From NCBI RefSeq assembly GCF_004342915.1, contig NZ_SLWL01000015.1:24548-88547 (forward strand): 64,000 nucleotides of DNA, in the 5' to 3' direction. Both the position numbers and the translations under genes were made by a program. This document shows, piece by piece, positions 20,502 through 29,398 of the stretch (positions within the stretch are counted from its first letter, which is position 1; each line of letters begins with the position of its first letter). This DNA comes from Camelimonas lactis (GTDB taxonomy: Bacteria; Pseudomonadota; Alphaproteobacteria; Rhizobiales; Beijerinckiaceae). The notes under the pieces were generated by a model. That model saw nothing but the letters and a program-made list of their open reading frames with translations, was not told where the DNA came from and ran no database searches.

Positions 20502-21035
20502 ATGTCCACTGCCGCCAACAGCCTCTACAACCGGTTTCTCACCCGTTACGCCACGCCGCTGACCACCGGCCTGTTTCTCGTATCGGCCATTTCCGGCGTG
20601 GCGCTGTTCTTCCGCTGGACGCCGCGCACCTTCCACGCCATGCACGAATGGCTGAGCATGCTGCTGCTGGCGCCGTTCATCCTGCACATGGTCCGCAACT
20701 GGCGCCCGCTGGTGAATTACGCCCGGCGCAAGACCCTGATCCTGCCGCTCGTCCTGTCGCTGGCGGTCGCGATCCCCTTCGCCATCTCCGGCCTCAACAG
20801 CCCGGGCCGGGCCGGCAACCCGGCCTTCCGCGCCCTGCCGTTGATGACGGAAGCGCGCCTGGCCGATCTGGCGCCGCTGCTGAAAACCTCGCCCGACCAG
20901 TTGCTGGCCACCCTGCGCGAGCGCGGTTACCGGGTTGAGAGCGTGGAGCAAAACCTTGAAACCATCGCCGGGGCCGCCGGCAAGAAAGCGCCGCAGGTGC
21001 TGATGGAACTGATGCCGCGCCAGCGACGCGCCTGA
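20502..21035 (+). CDS. DUF4405 (flavinylation-associated cytochrome-like) membrane protein
   Basis: About 177 residues. Three hydrophobic helices carry histidines placed as in membrane b-type cytochromes (FHAMHEWLSMLLLAPFILHM, given in part by HAMHEW and FILHMVRNW). A soluble C-terminal domain follows (LADLAPLLKTSPDQLL...). This matches DUF4405, thought to bind heme in electron transfer to flavinylated partners. No flavin-binding partner is encoded nearby. The ATG at 20502 is chosen over one 16 codons upstream because conserved sequence starts at SLYNRFLTRY. Confidence 0.68.
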   Translation: MSTAANSLYNRFLTRYATPLTTGLFLVSAISGVALFFRWTPRTFHAMHEWLSMLLLAPFILHMVRNWRPLVNYARRKTLILPLVLSLAVAIPFAISGLNSPGRAGNPAFRALPLMTEARLADLAPLLKTSPDQLLATLRERGYRVESVEQNLETIAGAAGKKAPQVLMELMPRQRRA

Positions 21036-21141
21036 TCCCGCTCCGCCGGACATTCACTGCAAGAGCCCGCACTGCAAGCGTCCGCACTGTCCTTCGCCGG
21101 ATTCGCCAGAAAAGCCAGCCTCAACAGCCGTCGCGCCCAGC

Positions 21142-21168
21142 AAAAAGCCGCCCGTCCGGGGCGGCTTT
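21142..21168. terminator. Bidirectional intrinsic terminator
   Basis: AAAGCCGCCC-GTCC-GGGGCGGCTTT lies between two convergent genes (ends at 21035 and 21200). It has an A-run on the left and T-run on the right, so it can serve both strands. Confidence 0.75.
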
Positions 21169-21199
21169 CCTGTTTGGTCATCGCGCTTGCGGCGATGGC

Positions 21200-22234
21200 T
21201 CAGACCTCGGCGCCATGCGCCCCGGAGCCAACCTGCGGCGGCGGCTCGAACTGGCCCTTCTGGCGGAAGCGCCAGAGGTAGGTTGGAACAATGGCGTCGA
21301 AGCCGCTGGCGGCGACGCCCAGATCCGCCAGCGTGCGCCGCTCCGCGATCGCAGCGTCGGACACCACATTGTCATGACGCAGCAGCTCCACCTGGTCGCG
21401 GGTCAGCCGCAGGCTGTCCGGCAGCAGCCCCAGCGACAGGGTGTGGGCGATTTCCAGAACCAGCCCCTGCAGGCGCGCCAGCGAAAACGGCAGGCCAACG
21501 ACAGGACGGCGCCGCCTGATGGCGTCGAGGGTGAATTTCACCGCCTCGCGCACCGTCAGCGTTTCCGGTCCGCCCAGCTCATAGGTCGCGCCTGGCGTCG
21601 CCGCGCCCTCGATCGCCTTCACCACGGCGGCGGCCACGTCGCCGACGAACACCGGCTGCATGCGGGTTTCAGCGCCGACCAGCGGCAGCACCGGCATGAA
21701 GGTCGCCAGCTGGGCGAAACGGTTGAAAAACTGGTCCTCCGGACCGAACATCACCGACGGCCGCAGGATGACGGCGCCAGGGAAGGCGTCGCGCACCGCG
21801 GCTTCGGCGTTTGCCTTGGAGCGCGCATAGGCCGAGCCCGAATCGGCGCTGACGCCGAGGGCGGACATGTGGACAAGGCGCTCGACGCCAGCCGCGCTGG
21901 CGGCCTCCGCCACGGCGCGGGCCCCAAAGCCGTGCACCGCGTCGAAGCGCTGGCGGCCGCCCTGGTGCATGATGCCGACGAGGTTGACGACGATGTCGGC
22001 GCCGGCGATGGCGCGAACCACCGATGGCCGGTTGCGCAGATTGGCCTGAACGGCGTGAATCTGTCCCACATTGCCGAGCGGTTGCAGATGGAACGCCAGA
22101 TCGGGCCGCCGCACGGCGACGCGAATGCGATACCCCCGCCGCGCCAGCGCGCGCACCACGTGACGGCCAACGAAGCCGGAGCCGCCGAACACCGTGACAA
22201 GCATGTCGGATGGCTGACGGATGCTGCTGGACAT
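21200..22234 (-). CDS. NAD(P)-binding complex I NDUFA9-like protein (atypical SDR)
   Basis: Atypical short-chain dehydrogenase of 344 residues. The nucleotide-binding glycine motif VFGGSGFVGRHVVRAL is at the N-terminus, with VVNLVGIM, SALGVSADSGSAYARSKANAE and RPSVMFGPEDQFFNRFA following. This is the pattern of the complex I subunit NDUFA9/NuoE-associated family common in alphaproteobacteria. The ATG at 22234 has GGGAGAGG just upstream. In many relatives proB is preceded by obgE; here this divergent gene occupies that place. Confidence 0.85.
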   Translation of the reverse strand: MSSSIRQPSDMLVTVFGGSGFVGRHVVRALARRGYRIRVAVRRPDLAFHLQPLGNVGQIHAVQANLRNRPSVVRAIAGADIVVNLVGIMHQGGRQRFDAVHGFGARAVAEAASAAGVERLVHMSALGVSADSGSAYARSKANAEAAVRDAFPGAVILRPSVMFGPEDQFFNRFAQLATFMPVLPLVGAETRMQPVFVGDVAAAVVKAIEGAATPGATYELGGPETLTVREAVKFTLDAIRRRRPVVGLPFSLARLQGLVLEIAHTLSLGLLPDSLRLTRDQVELLRHDNVVSDAAIAERRTLADLGVAASGFDAIVPTYLWRFRQKGQFEPPPQVGSGAHGAEV

Positions 22235-22584
22235 GAACCTCTCCCGCCGAAACTGCACCCTGCAGGGCCCAAGGCTGGAGCCATTACAGGAAACCTGTTC
22301 CTGCCCCCTTCGTCGCCGTGGCGCAAGTGCTTACTTGCTGCATGCCGGCGCGATCTGCCGCTGCGGCGGGCCATCCGGCCCCGTCACGGCGCGACCCAAG
22401 GTCGCAAAAACCCGGGCCTGGCTTCCGGTCGGCGCGCCAGCGGGCGCGCCCGGCCATTGCCCGCCGCACAACTTCTGGCGCATCTCCTTGCGCGTTTTGT
22501 GGCGCGCGTTTTCTCGCGCGCGTCCTGGCCCAGGGGCGCCCGGCGCCTGTCTGAAAGATTTTGCCGGTCGCAGCGTCAGTCCCG

Positions 22585-22614
22585 TTCCGGATCGGCGGGT
22601 TCCTGCTGTATAGA
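22585..22614 (+). promoter_or_regulatory. Possible proB promoter
   Basis: In the 545-base gap between the NDUFA9-like gene and proB, TTCCGG (22585) and TATAGA (22609) are spaced 18 bases apart, 166 bases upstream of proB. No convincing gene was seen in the rest of this gap; a 67-codon frame at 22561 has no recognisable features. Confidence 0.3.
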
Positions 22615-22779
22615 GCAGGCGCGGCGCGGATCCCGCCCACCGCCGGGGTTCGTCTGGCTCCGACATATCCGGGGCGCGCGGGCGGCCCTTCCTTCAGGTT
22701 CGACACATTCCCTTCAGGAAAGGCAGCAGCCGCTTTTTCGCGAAGGCATTTTAACGGCGCATAACGGCGACTGACAGCC

Positions 22780-23925
22780 ATGACCGAGATTCCCGCCCTG
22801 GACCGCTTCCGTCGCATTGTCGTGAAGGTCGGCTCATCCCTTCTGGTCGATCGCGAGCGCGGTGGCGTCCGCCAGCAATGGCTGTCGGCCCTGGCCGATG
22901 ACCTCGCGGCCCTGCACCAGGCCGGCAAGGACGTGCTGGTGGTGTCTTCGGGTTCGATTTCGCTGGGACGCGCCGTGCTGAAGCTGCCGCTCGGCCCGCT
23001 GCGGCTGGAGGAGAGCCAGGCCGCCGCCTCCGTCGGCCAGATCGCCCTCGCCCGCACCTGGTCCGAAGCGCTGGGCGCGCGCGGTCTCACCGCCGGTCAG
23101 GTGCTGGTGACCCTGTGGGACACCGAGGAGCGCCGCCGTTACCTCAACGCCCGCGCCACCGTCGGCAAATTGCTGGAGTGGCGGGCGGTTCCCGTCATCA
23201 ACGAGAACGACACCGTGGCCACCAGCGAAATCCGCTATGGCGACAACGACCGGCTGGCGGCCCGCGTCGCCACCATGGCCGACGCCGACCTGCTGGTGCT
23301 GCTCTCCGACATTGACGGGCTCTACACCGCCCCGCCCGGCTCCGATCCTTCCGCGAAACACATTCCGGTGGTGCCGCGCATCACGGCGGAGATCGAGGCC
23401 ATGGCCGGCGGCGCCGCCTCCCAGTTCTCACGCGGCGGCATGCGCACCAAGATCGAAGCCGGCAAGATCGCCACCCACGGCGGCGCCCACATGATCATCG
23501 CCTCCGGCCTGGTGGAGTATCCGCTGCGCCGCATCGCCGAAGGCGGACCGGCCACCTGGTTCCTGTCGCGATCCACCCCGGCGCGGGCCCGCAAGAAATG
23601 GATCAGCGGCCTGCTGGAAACCAACGGCGCGGTCACCATTGACGAGGGCGCCGTGGCGGCGCTACGCCGGGGCAAGAGCCTGCTGCCCGCCGGCGTCACC
23701 GCCGTGGACGGCGACTTCCTCCGCGGCGATCCGGTGCTGGTGAAAAACCCGGCCGGCGCCGTGGTCGCGCGCGGTCTGAGCAACTTTGACGCGGACGACG
23801 CCCGCGCCATCGCCGGGCACGGCAGCGGCGACATCGCCGCCATCGTCGGCTATTCCGGCCGGGCCGAGATGATCCACCGCGACGTGCTGGTGCTGACCGC
23901 GGCCGCCAGGGACGAAGCGAACTGA
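22780..23925 (+). CDS. proB: Glutamate 5-kinase
   Basis: First enzyme of proline synthesis, 381 residues. The amino acid kinase domain ([48 protein letters not shown] shown in part by NENDTVA) is followed by a C-terminal PUA domain ending at residue 380. Length matches the long, PUA-containing form. It is followed by proA in the same direction after a 176-base gap that contains a strong palindrome, so the two may not form a simple operon. Confidence 0.96.
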   Translation: MTEIPALDRFRRIVVKVGSSLLVDRERGGVRQQWLSALADDLAALHQAGKDVLVVSSGSISLGRAVLKLPLGPLRLEESQAAASVGQIALARTWSEALGARGLTAGQVLVTLWDTEERRRYLNARATVGKLLEWRAVPVINENDTVATSEIRYGDNDRLAARVATMADADLLVLLSDIDGLYTAPPGSDPSAKHIPVVPRITAEIEAMAGGAASQFSRGGMRTKIEAGKIATHGGAHMIIASGLVEYPLRRIAEGGPATWFLSRSTPARARKKWISGLLETNGAVTIDEGAVAALRRGKSLLPAGVTAVDGDFLRGDPVLVKNPAGAVVARGLSNFDADDARAIAGHGSGDIAAIVGYSGRAEMIHRDVLVLTAAARDEAN

Positions 23926-24003
23926 AACGACGCAGCCGGAGGCGGGGCGGCGCTGGAGCGCCGCCAGCGCGGCCGGCCCCCTGCTCCATCAGGTCGCCCC
24001 TTG

Positions 24004-24027
24004 TATTGGCTGACCGGCCAGCCAATA
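24004..24027. promoter_or_regulatory. Near-perfect palindrome between proB and proA
   Basis: Nine-base arms TATTGGCTG and CAGCCAATA flank ACCGGC, so almost the full 24 bases are self-complementary. It lies 75 bases upstream of the proA start and is AT-richer than its surroundings. It could be an operator, a processing hairpin or a weak attenuator; there is no T-run after it. Confidence 0.45.
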
Positions 24028-24101
24028 ATGATAACCGTAATCAATCACGCCGGCCTGTCCGGCGCAGGCACGTTTGTTGAGCAACACGCAAAGGCGCATC
24101 C

Positions 24102-25463
24102 ATGAGCACCGCAGCCAATCTCGCCCACACCGCCAGCGCAGCCAGCTCTGTTCGCGGTCCGGCGACGCCAGTTGCGACTGAGGGTGCGGCTTCGGCGCCT
24201 GACGTGGACGTGGCTGCGTTGATGGCGGACATGGGGCGGCGCGCCGTCGTCGCCCGCCGTGAACTGGCCCTGGCCAGCGCTGAAACCCGCACGGCGGCGC
24301 TCGTCGCCGCCGCGGACGCCATTCGCCGCGCCAGCCCCGACATTCTCGCCGCCAACGCGGACGACATCGCCGAGGCGCGCGCCAATGGCCAGACCGAGGC
24401 CTATATCGACCGCCTGGCGCTGGACGGGGCCCGCATCGACGCCATCGCCGACGGCGTCGCCGCCATCGCCGCCCTGCCCGATCCGGTCGGCAAGGTGCTG
24501 GCCACCTTTGAGCGGCCCAATGGCCTGATCATCCAGCGCGTGTCGACGCCGCTCGGCGTCATCGGCATCATTTTCGAAAGCCGTCCCAACGTCACCGCCG
24601 ATGCGGCGGCGCTGAGCCTGAAGGCGGGCAACGCCGTCATCCTGCGCTCCGGTTCGGACAGTTTCCGCTCGGCCAGCGCCATCGCCCGCGCCATGTCGGA
24701 GGGGCTGGCGGTCGCCGGCGTCCCCGCCGACGCCGTGCAGCTGGTGCCCACCCGCGACCGCGCCGCCGTTGGCGAAATGCTGCGCGGCCTGAACGGCGCT
24801 GTCGACGTGATCGTGCCGCGCGGCGGCAAAAGCCTGGTGGAACGGGTGCAGAACGAGGCCCGGGTGCCGGTGTTCGCCCATCTGGAAGGGCTGGTGCACG
24901 TCTATGTCGACGCCGAAGCCGACCTGGAAACGGCCCGCGCCGTGGTTCTGAACTCCAAGATGCGCCGCACCAGCATCTGCGGCGCCGCCGAGACGCTGCT
25001 CATCGACCGCGCCGGCGCCGGCCGTCTGCTCGCCCCCCTGGTCTCCATGCTGCTCGACGCCGGCTGCGAGGTGCGCGGCGACGCCGACATCCGCGCCGTC
25101 GACGCGCGGGTCACCGATGTGTCGGACGCGGACTGGGGCGCCGAATATCTGGAGGCGATCATCTCCGCGCGTCTGGTCGATGGCCTCGACGGCGCCCTGG
25201 CGCACATCAACGCCTGGAGCTCCCAGCACACCGACTGCATTATCACGGAGAACGTCGGGAAGGCCGAGCGTTTCCTCAATGAGGTTGATTCGGCCATCGT
25301 GCTGCACAACGCCTCGACCCAGTTCGCCGATGGCGGCGAGTTCGGTTTCGGCGGCGAAATCGGCATCGCCACCGGGCGCATGCACGCGCGCGGGCCGGTG
25401 GGGGCGGAGCAGCTCACCTCGTTCAAGTACAAGGTGCGCGGCGCTGGCCAGACCCGCCCCTGA
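24102..25463 (+). CDS. proA: Glutamate-5-semialdehyde dehydrogenase (gamma-glutamyl phosphate reductase)
   Basis: Second enzyme of proline synthesis, 453 residues. The catalytic Cys is in [13 protein letters not shown]. The cofactor region [20 protein letters not shown] and the C-terminal [21 protein letters not shown] are both intact. The first 35 or so residues (Ala/Ser/Thr-rich, [14 protein letters not shown]...) are an extension beyond the usual start. A Met at [11 protein letters not shown] may be closer to the family norm, but there is no better ribosome site there. Confidence 0.95.
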   Translation: MSTAANLAHTASAASSVRGPATPVATEGAASAPDVDVAALMADMGRRAVVARRELALASAETRTAALVAAADAIRRASPDILAANADDIAEARANGQTEAYIDRLALDGARIDAIADGVAAIAALPDPVGKVLATFERPNGLIIQRVSTPLGVIGIIFESRPNVTADAAALSLKAGNAVILRSGSDSFRSASAIARAMSEGLAVAGVPADAVQLVPTRDRAAVGEMLRGLNGAVDVIVPRGGKSLVERVQNEARVPVFAHLEGLVHVYVDAEADLETARAVVLNSKMRRTSICGAAETLLIDRAGAGRLLAPLVSMLLDAGCEVRGDADIRAVDARVTDVSDADWGAEYLEAIISARLVDGLDGALAHINAWSSQHTDCIITENVGKAERFLNEVDSAIVLHNASTQFADGGEFGFGGEIGIATGRMHARGPVGAEQLTSFKYKVRGAGQTRP

Positions 25464-25622
25464 GTTGCCGCTGGGTTCCCGCCGCCAGGCTTGCAAACCA
25501 CTCCACGCAGGCGCGCCCTCGCCTGGGCGCTCCAGGCAGGGTCGTTCTGATGCAGTGGGGCTTGCGACCTCTGCCGGCGCGCACCGTTTTGCGCGCCGGT
25601 CGGCGTGCACTCCGCCAAGCGC

Positions 25623-25868
25623 CTAATGCGCCGGGCGCGCCGTTTCCACCGGCGTCTCCGCCATTGTCCGCGCCGGCGCTTCGCCGGTCAGCAACGCCTG
25701 CATCTCTTCCGGCGTCTCCCGGGCCAGCAGCACGTCCGGGTGGTGCGCCGCGCTTGTGGACAGGTAGATGGCCGATCCGCCATGAACCGTGCCGCGCACC
25801 ATCAGCACACATGACGCGTTCAGCAAAATGCGGGTATTGTCGACCGGATCTGTGACGTGGATGAACAT
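25623..25868 (-). CDS. Small conserved-looking protein, FlbD-like fold possible
   Basis: An 81-residue protein starting MFIHVTDPVDNTRILLNASCVLMV, with an unusually strong ribosome site AAGGAGG five bases before the ATG. The short beta-rich start (parameters on I-V-T and L-N, then AIYLSTSA and VLLARET) distantly recalls small FlbD-like proteins. No flagellar gene is nearby, and I do not assign a function. The C-terminal 20 residues are low-complexity. It is divergent from nadD with a 75-base gap. Confidence 0.72.
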   Translation of the reverse strand: MFIHVTDPVDNTRILLNASCVLMVRGTVHGGSAIYLSTSAAHHPDVLLARETPEEMQALLTGEAPARTMAETPVETARPAH

Positions 25869-25943
25869 GACAACCTCCTTGCGTCGGCTACCTCCCTTTG
25901 AATGTAACACAGGCGCCCGCGATTTTGTTCGGGCGCGCGCCGC

Positions 25944-26606
25944 ATGATCGCCCGCTGGCGTCTGCCGCCGCTCGCCCCCGGCGCGCGCATCGGCCTCTAT
26001 GGCGGTTCGTTCAACCCGCCGCACGCCGCCCATCGCCTCGTCGCCGATCAGGCGATGAAACGGCTGGGGCTTGACCGGATCTGGTGGCTGGTGACGCCGG
26101 GCAACCCGCTCAAGAACGTCAATGGCCTGCCACCCATCGCCGCGCGCATCGCCCAGGTCCGCGCGGTCGCCGGTCGCGCCCGCCACCATGTCACCGGTTT
26201 CGAGCAGGATATCGGCGCCAGGTTCAGCCACGATACGATCGTCTGGCTGCAACGGCGCTTTCCTGGCGTGCATTTCGTCTGGATCATGGGCGGCGACAGC
26301 ATGGCGACGCTGCACCGCTGGCATCACTGGCGCGACATCATGCGCCGCATCCCGGTGGCGGTGATCGACCGGCCGGGCCAGACCCTGGCCGCCACCGCCT
26401 CCGTCGCCGCCCGCACATTCGCCACGGCCCGCCTGCCGGAAACCGCGGCCAGGCGGCTGGCCACCGCGCCAACGCCGGCCTGGGTGCTGTTGCACGGCCC
26501 CCGCTCGCCATTGTCGTCCACGGCCCTGCGCGCCAGCGCCGGGCAGCCGCCTGCTGGCGAAACCGGCGCGCCCCGGGCCTGCGGAAAGCCCCTGCCGCTC
26601 CGTTGA
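25944..26606 (+). CDS. nadD: Nicotinate-nucleotide adenylyltransferase
   Basis: NAD biosynthesis enzyme of 220 residues that adenylates nicotinate mononucleotide. The nucleotidyltransferase motif GLYGGSFNPPHAAHRLV is near residue 20, WWLVTPGNPLK and VWIMGGDSMATLHRW follow, and the ATP-binding SSTALR is close to the C-terminus. The tail after that motif is Pro/Gly-rich. It begins the conserved nadD-rsfS-rlmH run. Confidence 0.95.
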   Translation: MIARWRLPPLAPGARIGLYGGSFNPPHAAHRLVADQAMKRLGLDRIWWLVTPGNPLKNVNGLPPIAARIAQVRAVAGRARHHVTGFEQDIGARFSHDTIVWLQRRFPGVHFVWIMGGDSMATLHRWHHWRDIMRRIPVAVIDRPGQTLAATASVAARTFATARLPETAARRLATAPTPAWVLLHGPRSPLSSTALRASAGQPPAGETGAPRACGKPLPLR

Positions 26607-26684
26607 ACCTGGATGACGTAACGGCTATGGTGGAGAAAGTTTTCAGACACCGTTTTTCACGCAAGGGACCAGGCGCGCTACCAT

Positions 26685-27083
26685 ATGCCCAATCGCATTC
26701 CGGACACCGAACCGCAGGCCGCAGACGTCAACGCGGACGTCGCCCTCGCCAATGTCCTCTCGGTCGCCTTGCACAGCCTTGACGAGATGAAGGCGGAAGA
26801 CATCGTTCAGCTCGACCTGACGGGCAAGACGTCGCTGGCCGACGCCATGATCATCGCCTCCGGCCGCTCCAACCGTCACGTGGGCTCGATCGCCGAGAAG
26901 CTGATCGAGGACCTGAAGGCGGCGGGCGTCAAGGGCATCAAGGACGAGGGCTTCCCCTCCTGCGACTGGGTGCTGGTCGACGCCGGCGATCTCATCATCC
27001 ACATTTTCCGCCCCGAGGTCCGCGTGTTCTACAACCTGGAAAAGATGTGGGGCGCCGCGCCGGCCGCCGGAACCGCCTCCTGA
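26685..27083 (+). CDS. rsfS: Ribosomal silencing factor RsfS
   Basis: A 132-residue RsfS/Iojap protein that binds L14 of the large subunit and blocks subunit joining when nutrients are low. The family core is intact: MKAEDIVQLDLTGKTSLADAMIIASGRSNRHV, represented by DIVQLDL and IIASGRSNRHV, then GFPSCDWVLVDAGDLIIHIF and the C-terminal RVFYNLEKMW. The first 20 residues are an unconserved extension. It follows nadD by 78 bases. Confidence 0.95.
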   Translation: MPNRIPDTEPQAADVNADVALANVLSVALHSLDEMKAEDIVQLDLTGKTSLADAMIIASGRSNRHVGSIAEKLIEDLKAAGVKGIKDEGFPSCDWVLVDAGDLIIHIFRPEVRVFYNLEKMWGAAPAAGTAS

Positions 27084-27219
27084 CACAGCCGTCTCGCGCC
27101 GCGGGCAAAATTTCCATCCAGCGGAGCGGGTTTCGCCCTGCTCCACCGGAATGGACGCGCGCGGCGCTGGCCAACCTCCGGCAAGGCCGCCGTGCTGGCG
27201 CCTGACAGGAGCCCCGCCG

Positions 27220-27699
27220 TTGAAAATCTCGCTGATCTGCATCGGCCGCATGAAGGCCGGCCCGGAGCGGGAGCTGGCGGACCGCTACCATCAGCGCGCC
27301 GTGGCCCAGGGACGACCGCTCGGCGTCAGCGCGGTCCATGTGACGGAATTGCCCGAAAGCCGCGCCGCCGACGCCGGCCGGCGCAAGGCAGAGGAAGCGC
27401 AGGCGATTCTCGGCAAGGCCCAGGGCGGCGTCCTCATCGTCTTTGACGAGCGCGGCCCGGCCCTCGACAGCGAGACGGTCGCCGGACGCTTCGCCACCCT
27501 GCGCGACGGCGGCGCCGAACACGTGTGCTTCGTCATCGGCGGCGCCGATGGCCTTGATCCGTCGGTGCGCGATCAGGCCCGGCTGGTGCTGTCCTTCGGC
27601 GCCATGACCCTGCCGCACCAGCTGGTGCGGGTGCTGGCGCTGGAGCAGGTTTACCGGATGATGACCATTATTGACGGCCACCCCTATCATCGCAGCTGA
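27220..27699 (+). CDS. rlmH: 23S rRNA (pseudouridine1915-N3)-methyltransferase
   Basis: SPOUT-class methyltransferase of 159 residues that methylates pseudouridine 1915 in 23S rRNA. The trefoil-knot SAM site FVIGGADGLDP and the C-terminal YRMMTIIDGHPYHRS are diagnostic. I chose a TTG start at 27220 (KISLICIGRMK) because it has AGGAG nine bases upstream and gives the family length; the frame runs 23 codons further with no conserved residues. Confidence 0.94.
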   Translation: MKISLICIGRMKAGPERELADRYHQRAVAQGRPLGVSAVHVTELPESRAADAGRRKAEEAQAILGKAQGGVLIVFDERGPALDSETVAGRFATLRDGGAEHVCFVIGGADGLDPSVRDQARLVLSFGAMTLPHQLVRVLALEQVYRMMTIIDGHPYHRS

Positions 27700-27964
27700 A
27701 CGCGGCGCATTTCGCCGTCCGGCGCCACCTCGTCGCCTTGTTTGCCATTGATTGTCGCCAGCAACGGCGGCGGCCGGCTGTCGCCGGGCCTCCCGACCTG
27801 CGCCGGGCTGGCGCCTCCGGCGGAACAAAATGGTTGATGATGCAAAGGCTGCGTTTACCTCGCCGTCATATCAGTCAATGTGAGACGTTGCGTCGCGCAC
27901 CTGTCAGCCAGGCGGCCAGCATCTGAGCACACCATCCGAGCACACGATCCGAGCATACCTGGAC

Positions 27965-29398
27965 ATGGTTCATCCCGCGTTCCCGCCCCATTCGCGCCGC
28001 GCGCCCCTCGCCTTGCGCTTCGCAAGGAAGAGCGCGATCGCCTGCGCCATGGTTGCGACGCTGGCCGCCATTCACCCCGCCGGCGTCGCCATGGCCCAGC
28101 AGCAGCGGCCTGGCGCCAACGCCCGCCAGACGGAGAAGGACGCGCGGGAGGCCGAGTTGAAAGCCATCGAAACCCGCCTCCATTCCAGCGAGGAGGCGCG
28201 GATTCGTCTGGAAGCGGAGATCGCCGCCATCAAGCTGGACCGCGCCCGCCTCAACGGCGCCCTGCTGAACACCACCAGCAAGGTGCAGGCGACGGAAGAG
28301 CGCATCGCCGAGCTCGAATCACGCCTCGCGACCCTCAACGACAGCGCCGAGGCCATCCGCAAGTCATTCCAGAGCCGGCAGGACGTCATCGTCGAGGTTC
28401 TGGCCGCGTTGCAACGCATCGGCCGGCGTCCGCCGCCGGCGGTGCTCGCCAGCCCTGATGACCTGCTGACGGCGGTGCGCACCTCGATTCTGCTGGGCGC
28501 CGTGCTGCCGGAGCTGCGCTCGGAAACCCGCGCCCTCGCCAGCGATCTGGCGGAACTGGTGCGGCTCGGCGACGCCATCAAGGCGGACAAACAGACCCTG
28601 TTCAGGGAAATGGAGGCGATCGTCGAGGAGCGCCGGCGCCTCACGGCGCTGATCGAGGCCCGCCAGGCCCGCCTCGCCGGGGCCGAACAGGAAACCACCG
28701 ACCAGACCAACCAGGCCGCGGCCCTGGCCAAACAGGCGACCGACCTAAAAAGTCTCATCGCCCGGCTGGAAGCGGAGCTGGGCGCCGCCCAACGGAACAC
28801 GGAAGCGGCGCGCAAGGCGGAGGAAGACCTACGGAACGCCAGGGACCAGCTGGCGTCGCTGGCCTTCAAGGACCCGGCCCGCCTTGAGCCCAAGATCGCC
28901 TTCGTCGACGCGCGCGGCCAGTTGCCGCTGCCGGTTGGCGGAAAAGAGGTGGTTTCCTTTGGAACGCCGGACCCGGCGGGCGGCAAGACCCAGGGAATCA
29001 CCATCGCGGCGCAACCCGGCGCCGTTGTTTCGGCGCCATCTGATGGTTGGGTGTCGTTTGCTGGCCCGTTCCGCTCGTTCGGCCAACTCTTGATCATAAA
29101 TGCGGGCGGTGGATACTATGTGTTGCTGGCCGGCATGGAGCGGATCAACGTCAGTCTCGGCCAGTTCGTTCTGGCCGGCGAACCTGTCGCCATCATGGGG
29201 CAGTCTGGCGCCGGCGACGCGGGCAAGGTCAACACGGGGACGCCTGACAACGCAGAAGCAACCGGGGGCGGACGGGCGGATGCACATCCAGGACCCGCCC
29301 TCTACATCGAATTCCGTAAGGATGGCGGGGCGATCGACCCCACGCCCTGGTGGTCCAGGTCCCAGGGCGCGTCTCAAGGCGAAAAGGCTCGCGGATAA
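27965..29398 (+). CDS. envC: EnvC-like murein hydrolase activator (degenerate M23/LytM domain)
   Basis: Periplasmic protein of 477 residues. A signal segment (SAIACAMVATLAAIHPAGVAMA) is followed by two long coiled coils (about residues 50-130 and 190-300, rich in E/R/A/L heptads). A C-terminal LytM fold then appears with GITIAAQPGAVVSAPSDGWV and LYIEFRKDGGAIDPTPWW. The zinc-binding His residues of active M23 peptidases are missing, as in EnvC, which activates cell-division amidases instead of cutting peptidoglycan itself. It is coupled to ctpA by a TAATG overlap. Confidence 0.9.
   Translation: MVHPAFPPHSRRAPLALRFARKSAIACAMVATLAAIHPAGVAMAQQQRPGANARQTEKDAREAELKAIETRLHSSEEARIRLEAEIAAIKLDRARLNGALLNTTSKVQATEERIAELESRLATLNDSAEAIRKSFQSRQDVIVEVLAALQRIGRRPPPAVLASPDDLLTAVRTSILLGAVLPELRSETRALASDLAELVRLGDAIKADKQTLFREMEAIVEERRRLTALIEARQARLAGAEQETTDQTNQAAALAKQATDLKSLIARLEAELGAAQRNTEAARKAEEDLRNARDQLASLAFKDPARLEPKIAFVDARGQLPLPVGGKEVVSFGTPDPAGGKTQGITIAAQPGAVVSAPSDGWVSFAGPFRSFGQLLIINAGGGYYVLLAGMERINVSLGQFVLAGEPVAIMGQSGAGDAGKVNTGTPDNAEATGGGRADAHPGPALYIEFRKDGGAIDPTPWWSRSQGASQGEKARG

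Noticed and set aside
22561..22764. 67-codon plus-strand frame upstream of proB
   Set aside because: No ribosome site, no recognisable features, and it covers the likely proB promoter.
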